Shown in pieces: positions 33,618 to 37,967 of a DNA stretch of 37,967 bases. The stretch covers positions 1-37,967 of the forward strand of contig CACYMJ010000020.1 in NCBI GenBank assembly GCA_902775485.1, in the 5' to 3' direction. A program made the position numbers and the translations under genes. The stretch comes from an uncultured Lachnospiraceae bacterium (GTDB lineage: Bacteria; Bacillota; Clostridia; Lachnospirales; Lachnospiraceae). The stretch's first letter is position 1. Every line of letters starts with the position of its first letter. The notes beneath the pieces were generated by a model. That model was not told the origin of the DNA. It did not search any database and saw nothing but the letters and a program-made list of their open reading frames with translations.

Positions 33618-34385
33618 ATGACATTTGAAGAGTTCGGAAAAGAAAACGAAAAAACGATGATGCTGCTGCCGGGCACATGCTGTGACTGGCAGACAAACTT
33701 CGGAAGCGTTTTTTCAAGACTGTCATCAAAGTATCATCTGATATGTGTGAACTATGACGGATTTGACGGCAGTGACAGTATATTCGGCGATATGATCACA
33801 GTCACCGGAAAGATCGAGGATTATATAATCAAAAATCATAACGGACGACTTGATGCCGCGCTCGGATCGTCACTCGGATCCAGTTTCGTAGGGCAGTTGA
33901 TACAAAGAAGAAACGTACATATCGATCACGGGATTTTCGGCAGCCCCGATCTTGACCAGAGCGGAAAGATATCGGCAAAGCTGCAGTCGATGCTTGTAGT
34001 ACCTTTACTTACGAGCTTTACCAAAAACGAGAAAAAACAGAAGAGATCAAAAGATCTTCTGATGAAAACATTTCTTATGGATCAGGAGACGGCGGACAGG
34101 TTCATGGAGTGTTTTGCAAAGTTTTCTCCCGTATCGATTAGGAATGAGTATTATACCGATCTGCTCACACATCTGGAAGACGATATCAGCGTTGAGCATA
34201 CAAAGGCTCATTTTATCTACGCAAACAAAATGGGAGAAAAATATATGAGACGCTATAAAAAATACTTCCATGATCCCGATATAAGGGAGTTTAACATGCA
34301 GCATGAGCAGTGGCTGTTCGGGGGAGAAGAATACGCAGGTCCTGTTCTTGATGTGATTGATGAATTTATGCAGATGCCTGTGTGA
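33618..34385 (+). CDS. Alpha/beta hydrolase
   Basis: A 255-residue hydrolase. The nucleophile elbow is GSSLGSS (Ser after ALGS), with an early oxyanion region MLLPGTCCDWQTNF and a probable catalytic His in MQHEQWLFGG near the end. No signal peptide or membrane helix. It follows the ATC-hydrolase-like gene directly, with AAAGGA as ribosome binding site, so the two are probably co-translated. Substrate unknown. Confidence 0.75.
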   Translation: MTFEEFGKENEKTMMLLPGTCCDWQTNFGSVFSRLSSKYHLICVNYDGFDGSDSIFGDMITVTGKIEDYIIKNHNGRLDAALGSSLGSSFVGQLIQRRNVHIDHGIFGSPDLDQSGKISAKLQSMLVVPLLTSFTKNEKKQKRSKDLLMKTFLMDQETADRFMECFAKFSPVSIRNEYYTDLLTHLEDDISVEHTKAHFIYANKMGEKYMRRYKKYFHDPDIREFNMQHEQWLFGGEEYAGPVLDVIDEFMQMPV

Positions 34386-34427
34386 AGAAGTTTAAAGAAG
34401 TACATATCAGACAGGGAAGGAGTATAT

Positions 34428-35033
34428 ATGGCAGATCTTGACAAAAGGACAGCGATCAAAGAGAGACTGATCGAGAAAGTGGGTAAGGAAGAGGCGGAAA
34501 AGATATGGCTTCGCGCAAAAGAGAATCTGAGAAAGATCGAGGAAAGATATCCTGACATTTCAAAAGGTGAGCGTATGCATACTGATTTCATCTTCCCTTC
34601 CGCGGCGATACAGTTGGCGATAAAAGAGATAGAGAATGATCCACAGATCGGTTATGAAGCCATTTCCGAACACTCGTGGGAAAAATCGAGGAAAATAGGT
34701 GAGAAACTTAAAAAGATGGCCAGAATCCCCGGATTTAAGAGTTTCTTTGTAAAACTCTGGGATCCGATCAGCAGAAAATCGTTCGGGTCTGATTCGGGAT
34801 TTAAAAATGTGTTTTATCCGAAGAAAAAAGGCGAATATAAGATGGATATAACACAGTGTCCGTATAACAGGTATTTTAACGAACTGGGCACGCCGGAACT
34901 TACAAAGATATTCTGTATAAATGATGAATGCACTTATGGTGATATTCCGGGGCTGGAGTTTATAAGGCATACAACTCTGGGCACCGGCGGTGATAAGTGC
35001 GACTTCTATATCCGCGTCAAAAAATCTGGATGA
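34428..35033 (+). CDS. Second ATC-hydrolase-family protein
   Basis: A 201-residue protein with the family pattern TQCPYNRYFNELGTPELTKIFC, then NDECTYG, IPGLEFIRHTTLGTGGDKCDF. Its N-terminal half differs from the copy at 32981. A clear GGAAGGAG site precedes the ATG. The 3' end runs into a hydrolase fragment in another frame, marking a recombination joint. Confidence 0.72.
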   Translation: MADLDKRTAIKERLIEKVGKEEAEKIWLRAKENLRKIEERYPDISKGERMHTDFIFPSAAIQLAIKEIENDPQIGYEAISEHSWEKSRKIGEKLKKMARIPGFKSFFVKLWDPISRKSFGSDSGFKNVFYPKKKGEYKMDITQCPYNRYFNELGTPELTKIFCINDECTYGDIPGLEFIRHTTLGTGGDKCDFYIRVKKSG

Positions 35034-35286
35034 GAAGTTTGATGATTACAGAAGGGAACATCCCGGAGCTGCAATGCCGACATGGGACAGTATGAGAAAA
35101 TGGGCTGAAGCAGCATTTGAAGCGATGGATCCGGATGATATCAGAGAAAAGGCGATCGATCATAAACCGCCGTTTGGAGCAGCCCCGGTCATCGGGTGGA
35201 TATGCATGATCTTGTGCATGCTCGGCTTTGCCGGAAATGATGATATAACAGATTATTACAGGATATATTATCAAAGGAGGAATCAA
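35023..35286 (+). pseudogene. C-terminal fragment of a lost gene
   Basis: The frame overlapping the end of the ATC gene reads NLDEKFDDYRREHPGAAMP, then a WDSMRKWAEAAFE stretch, clearly related to YLDELFEEYRKEHPGRQMP in the gene piece at 36570-36914. No start with a ribosome binding site is visible and the frame runs into the CPBP gene. The second half (GWICMILCMLGF) looks unrelated. I take it as a truncated remnant. Confidence 0.55.
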
Positions 35287-36102
35287 TTGGTTAAAAATAC
35301 AAGGAAGCATTCATTATGCGAAAAGAGGCCGTATATTGCAGTTGCGCTTGCCATGATCGTTCCTGCGTTTATCGTAGGAGTCGGAGGAATATTAGGCGGG
35401 AAGGTTTCCGGTGATGCCGGGAATATGGGTATGTGTATTTTTGCGATAATAACGATGCTCGTATTTAGACTATGGTTTTTGCCGGATTTTAAAGGATTTG
35501 TTAAACCCGGGTGTTCGGCAAAGGATATATGCATCGTAATGATCCCCTGGGGGATCCTTCTTGTCTTCACACTGATCGAGCCTGTATTTTTGCAACGTCC
35601 GTTTTATTTTAATCCATCTCTTAGTGCGGTCATTATGGGTCTTGCCGCCGGATTTGGAGAAGAGACAATGTTCAGAATACTGTCCCTGGCTATTGTCATG
35701 AGATATGTTAAGAAAGAAAAGAGATTTGCTGTGATGATCATCCTTGCGGTGATCTTCGGACTTGCCCATGCAGGAAATGTGACACAGGGTGCGGATACGT
35801 TTATGACAGCAACTCAGGTGGTCCATTCGATATTTATTGCGTTTTTGTTTACCGGTTTGTATTTGGGAACAGGCAGTGTGGTATTTCCCATATTTGCACA
35901 CGGATTACATGATTTCATCTGTTTTACAACGGATCCGTCTCTTTCCGGGGAAGGGATAATTACTCAGCAATATGGCACGGGGCAATTATTGTATGAACTT
36001 GTTCTGGCTGTGATAATCGGAATTGCTTCGCTCTGCCTGCTTAATAAAAACAAACTTGCCAAAGCAGATGAGCTGTGGAACAAAAAATGGTCAAATACAT
36101 GA
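35287..36102 (+). CDS. CPBP-family intramembrane metalloprotease
   Basis: A 271-residue membrane protein with seven or eight hydrophobic helices. The three CPBP/Abi motifs are present: GFGEETMFR (EExxxR), IFGLAHAGN (His) and FAHGLHDF (HxxxD). Relatives include CAAX proteases and bacteriocin self-immunity proteins. The start is TTG at 35287, chosen because a perfect AAAGGAGG lies six bases upstream; the reading frame is open farther back only through the fused fragment. No bacteriocin gene is visible nearby. Confidence 0.85.
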   Translation: MVKNTRKHSLCEKRPYIAVALAMIVPAFIVGVGGILGGKVSGDAGNMGMCIFAIITMLVFRLWFLPDFKGFVKPGCSAKDICIVMIPWGILLVFTLIEPVFLQRPFYFNPSLSAVIMGLAAGFGEETMFRILSLAIVMRYVKKEKRFAVMIILAVIFGLAHAGNVTQGADTFMTATQVVHSIFIAFLFTGLYLGTGSVVFPIFAHGLHDFICFTTDPSLSGEGIITQQYGTGQLLYELVLAVIIGIASLCLLNKNKLAKADELWNKKWSNT

Positions 36103-36134
36103 TTCCGATAATCAATTGTCTAATAAGGCGGCTT

Positions 36135-36197
36135 ATGGTAAAATCCCATAGGTCGCTGTTTGCGAAAGGAAATGGGCGTAAAAAGGGCGTAAAATGA
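36135..36197 (+). pseudogene. Possible integrase 3' remnant with tandem repeats
   Basis: A 20-codon frame ends KGNGRKKGVK then stop, like the C-terminal tails of some tyrosine integrases. Its DNA contains GGGCGTAAAA twice (36174-36183 and 36185-36194) with an 11-base period, reminiscent of arm-site repeats. Evidence is short, so the call is tentative. The stretch 36103-36383 holds no other gene. Confidence 0.3.
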
Positions 36198-36222
36198 AAC
36201 TGCCAACAGGGCTCAGTATAAC

Positions 36223-36257
36223 AAAAACTGCCAAATAATTATCTGGCAGTTTTTTTG
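36223..36257 (+). terminator. Rho-independent terminator
   Basis: AAAACTGCCA (36224-36233) pairs with TGGCAGTTTT (36244-36253) around a ten-base loop, followed by a run of seven T. It closes the CPBP operon or the lost element before it. Confidence 0.85.
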
Positions 36258-36342
36258 ATTGGCGAGATGGAAGAGTAGCGTTTGCCTGCAGTAATAAAAA
36301 TGCGAAAAGCCTGGTGGTCACCCGGTATTTGTATGTATACTA

Positions 36343-36370
36343 TGGACAGAGATGAAAAGAGTATTATAAT
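36343..36370 (+). promoter_or_regulatory. Promoter before the truncated esterase
   Basis: TGGACA (36343-36348), 16 bases, TATAAT (36365-36370). The operator at 36375 follows directly. Intact although the gene behind it is broken. Confidence 0.72.
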
Positions 36371-36374
36371 ACTG

Positions 36375-36392
36375 AGTTAGACATTGCTAACT
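36375..36392. promoter_or_regulatory. Fourth GTTAG-N6-CTAAC operator
   Basis: AGTTAG ACATTG CTAACT: perfect six-base arms, six-base centre, five bases after the -10. Fourth member of the set at 28951, 29014 and 32931. Confidence 0.75.
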
Positions 36393-36409
36393 ATAGAGGA
36401 CGACGATAT

Positions 36410-36583
36410 GCCAAGGTGTGGTTCCCACAATATCCAATGGCTCCTGAGCACAGACTTGCAGAGACCCTGCAAAGCACACTTAAAGTTTATCAGGACATAC
36501 TATCCGAATATGATGCATCGTCGGTACGCTTTTTCGGAACATCATACGGTGGCGGACAGGAGTATTTTGAAGCATTACGATAA
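36410..36583 (+). pseudogene. Internal fragment of an HSL-type esterase
   Basis: In this frame the DNA reads KVWFPQYPMAPEHRLAETL and RFFGTSYGGGQEYFEALR, then TAA. These are the YPLAPEH and nucleophile GxSxGG motifs of alpha/beta-hydrolase-3 esterases. The N-terminal part with HGGG and everything after the nucleophile region are missing, and no start codon exists in the frame. A deletion has placed the promoter and operator against the middle of the gene. Confidence 0.7.
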
Positions 36584-36914
36584 AACAAAAAGAAACGGAG
36601 AGTGTTTTGACTATCTGAAGGAACAGCGTATACCGGTAATGCCACCGGGAGAAGACAGTTATTATGCAGGAGGCGCGAAGAAAAAAGCAATGCACATGCT
36701 GTACGGCGTGATGTCCAAAACAGTTTTAGGCAAACTTATGGTATCAGATCATTGCGAAAATGGCATACGAGAGATGAAATATCTGGATGAGCTATTTGAA
36801 GAATATCGTAAGGAGCATCCCGGGAGACAAATGCCCATCTGGGATGAGATGAGGAAATGGGCGCTTCCTGTGTTTGAGAAAGAGACTGTTCATCTTGTGG
36901 AAAGAGAGGTTTAA
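36570..36914 (+). pseudogene. C-terminal piece of an unidentified gene
   Basis: About 115 codons (KHYDKTKRNGECFDYLK to HLVEREV) in a different frame from the esterase fragment and overlapping its end. The final 45 residues match the fragment at 35023. An ATG at 36384 with an ORF of 176 codons would include it, but its first 60 codons read through the esterase piece out of frame, so the ORF is a composite. Family not recognised. Confidence 0.5.
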
Positions 36915-36916
36915 GT

Positions 36917-37606
36917 ATGGAAAGAATAAAGCAGAAAAAGATACTGATCTTTGGATTCATTGCCTTATTTTTATGCGGAATAGGTGATTGGCTGATAGGT
37001 TATGAACCACAAGGTGGGATACCTTTGATTTAAGGGATAAGCAGTACCTCGATCACAGAAGTAGATACATGGTTTTATATTCTGTCTATGTGCTTCGGTA
37101 TTTTGTCAGGATTCGGGTGTTATTATTTTAAACCTGTCATGCTAAGCATCCTGAAAGAATCAGACGTATCAGAGTCATCAAAAATGGGAAAGCTGTTTAA
37201 ATTCGGAATATCATCAACTCCGCTTATGTTTATTTCATTCCATACAGCTTGCTGTGTTGTTCTTCTTATGATTCAGGCTTCATTAAGAGCAGGACTTGAT
37301 ATAGCAGCTGCAAGTGATGTGTTTCTTCTTCCTGTTGCAGCATCATTGCTCCCTTTTACGGTATGGTGTTTTCTTTGTGATATTCCTGTCACAATAGCTT
37401 TTGTTTATTTTGTTATCAAAGAAAGATTCAAACTTCCTAAAGTAATGATAGTGTTTTGCCCAATGATGATGAGCATCCTGGCAAAGATAATAGGAGCCAT
37501 ACTGATATCAATGGGAAGCCGTTTCGCGTTTATGGTCGCGTGCGGTGAATCATGGGGATGGGCATTTATGTGTCTTGCTTTTTATAGACTTGTTTCAGAT
37601 AAATGA
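36917..37606 (+). pseudogene. Membrane protein gene interrupted by an in-frame stop
   Basis: From ATG 36917 (GAGAGG site upstream) the frame reads 38 codons with a hydrophobic helix and GIGDWLIGYEPQGGIPLI, then TAA at 37031-37033, then continues in the same frame as GISSTSITEVDTWFY for 190 codons to 37606. Together they make one protein of about 229 residues with six hydrophobic helices, resembling a DUF6796-type membrane family. A translational restart at ATG 37088 would give a 172-residue remainder. The region is more A+T-rich than the core genes. Confidence 0.7.
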
Positions 37607-37655
37607 TGATTTGTAAAAAGAGAAAGCTATGTATCGTCTTGTGGGACGTTTTGCT

Positions 37656-37760
37656 GAGAACCTGAACTTTGTTAAACTGATCTTCATCAATCAGTGGTTC
37701 ATGGTTGTTCATACACTTGATCCACTGTTCCTCGGGAATTCTGACGGTTGCGGTAAGTAT
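37656..37760 (-). pseudogene. Remnant of a large serine recombinase
   Basis: On the minus strand, residues read TVRIPEEQWIKCMNN then HEPLIDEDQFNKVQ, the well-known motif at the end of the Recombinase domain of large serine integrases. No resolvase domain precedes and no Cys-rich or coiled-coil part follows. The homology stops at the promoter of the DUF3800 unit. It marks a past mobile element. Confidence 0.65.
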
Positions 37761-37788
37761 TGACAAATGCTGATATTTCCTGTATATT
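37760..37788 (+). promoter_or_regulatory. Strong promoter of the DUF3800 RNA unit
   Basis: Consensus TTGACA (37760-37765), 17 bases, TATATT (37783-37788) with a TG directly before the -10. Start expected near 37795. Confidence 0.82.
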
Positions 37789-37794
37789 TTAGAC

Positions 37795-37876
37795 AAGGTT
37801 AGCAGCAATGTTAGCTGGGGCTGGTCGAAAGACCCGGGTCCATCAAGTGCGGGGATGTTCCCCGCTTTTTCTTTGC
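37795..37876 (+). ncRNA. Candidate structured RNA upstream of a DUF3800 gene
   Basis: A transcript of about 80 bases between a strong promoter and a terminator. It holds two direct GTTAGC copies (37798, 37810), a possible CAGC/GCTG stem, a GGTC-GAAA-GACC hairpin with a GNRA loop (37823-37834), the palindrome GACCCGGGTC (37831-37840) and the terminator stem. Eleven conserved DUF3800 RNA motifs upstream of such genes have been described; this one may belong to that group, but I cannot assign a class. Confidence 0.55.
37849..37874 (+). terminator. Terminator/attenuator before the DUF3800 gene
   Basis: GCGGGG (37849-37854) pairs with CCCCGC (37860-37865), five-base loop, then TTTTTCTTT. It ends 18 bases before the DUF3800 start, so expression of that gene needs read-through. 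Confidence 0.8.
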
Positions 37877-37891
37877 AACGAGGCTGAAATA

Positions 37892-37967
37892 GTGAGTGAG
37901 TTGAGCATTTTTAATGATGAGAGTGGTGATTTCGGAACGTATGACATCCGTTCGCCATATTATATAA
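37892..37967 (+). CDS. DUF3800 domain protein, 5' end only
   Basis: The last 25 codons of the window, open to the edge, begin at GTG 37892 and read SELSIFNDESGDFGTYD then IRSPYYI. The FxDESGDFG opening with SPYYI is the N-terminal signature of DUF3800, a family with an RNase-H-like fold found near mobile elements and defence genes; its function is not established. GAGG eight bases upstream is the likely ribosome binding site. Only the N-terminus can be assessed. Confidence 0.7.
   Translation, partial: MSELSIFNDESGDFGTYDIRSPYYI

Noticed and set aside
34990-36102. A single 370-residue fused protein ending in the CPBP protease
   Set aside because: The first ATG has no ribosome binding site and lies within the ATC-hydrolase gene, while TTG 35287 has a perfect one at the right distance.
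37798-37815. Fifth GTTAG-type operator near the DUF3800 promoter
   Set aside because: The two GTTAGC copies are in direct, not inverted, orientation and lie inside the predicted RNA.
1-37967. CRISPR array or tRNA/rRNA genes
   Set aside because: No regularly spaced repeats and no tRNA-like or rRNA sequence was found on either strand by eye.

Overview
The window reads as a chromosomal segment of an anaerobic Firmicute, most likely a Lachnospiraceae member close to Butyrivibrio. This rests on gene order (priA-def-fmt-Zn peptidase-rsmB-rlmN-prpC-prkC-rsgA-rpe), heavy use of ATA, AGA and AGG codons, strong AGGAGG-type ribosome binding sites, the FeoA/FeoB/Cys-rich accessory set, and anaerobe-type Fe-S genes. 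Placement is by inference; there is no rRNA or tRNA here.

Bases 1-12778 are housekeeping: a lone EAL/HDOD gene with its own promoter and terminator, then a very tightly packed plus-strand operon for replication restart (priA), N-formyl-methionine handling (def, fmt), a membrane Zn protease, rRNA modification (rsmB, rlmN), the PP2C/PASTA-kinase signalling pair, ribosome GTPase rsgA and rpe.

Bases 12775-22953 continue the operon without a break into ten accessory genes, mostly overlapping. They encode a UbiA-type phosphoribosyl-polyprenyl-phosphate synthase, a HAD phosphatase, two different small SMR/ArnE-like membrane proteins, an HMGL-type aldolase with an extra C-terminal domain, a second HAD phosphatase, an acetolactate-synthase-like ThDP enzyme, a GT2 polyprenyl-phosphate glycosyltransferase, a GT-C membrane glycosyltransferase and a sugar aminotransferase. 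Together they look like a complete pathway that builds unusual sugars on a lipid carrier, flips them and transfers them to an extracellular acceptor. This is the best candidate for an undescribed system.

Bases 22966-26716 form a sulfur/Fe-S block: serine acetyltransferase, MnmA with a CxxC motif, and a minimal SufC/SufB (SMS-like) pair. Next come an MscS channel with an appended GHKL-like domain and, on the minus strand, a membrane-anchored phage-tail-lysozyme-like protein.

Bases 28900-32681 hold a feo operon (feoA, feoB, FeoC-like regulator, a FeoB-associated Cys-rich/HMA fusion, a methyltransferase) behind two GTTAG-N6-CTAAC operators. The same operator, placed just after a -10 box, recurs at 32931 before an accessory operon of ATC-hydrolase-like proteins, an alpha/beta hydrolase and a CPBP protease, and at 36375 before a truncated esterase.

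Bases 32700-37967 are visibly rearranged: hydrolase fragments, a duplicated C-terminal cassette, a membrane protein gene broken by a stop codon, and remnants of a serine recombinase and possibly a tyrosine integrase. The window ends with a strong promoter, a small structured RNA with a terminator, and the first 25 codons of a DUF3800 gene, an arrangement like the known DUF3800 RNA motifs.
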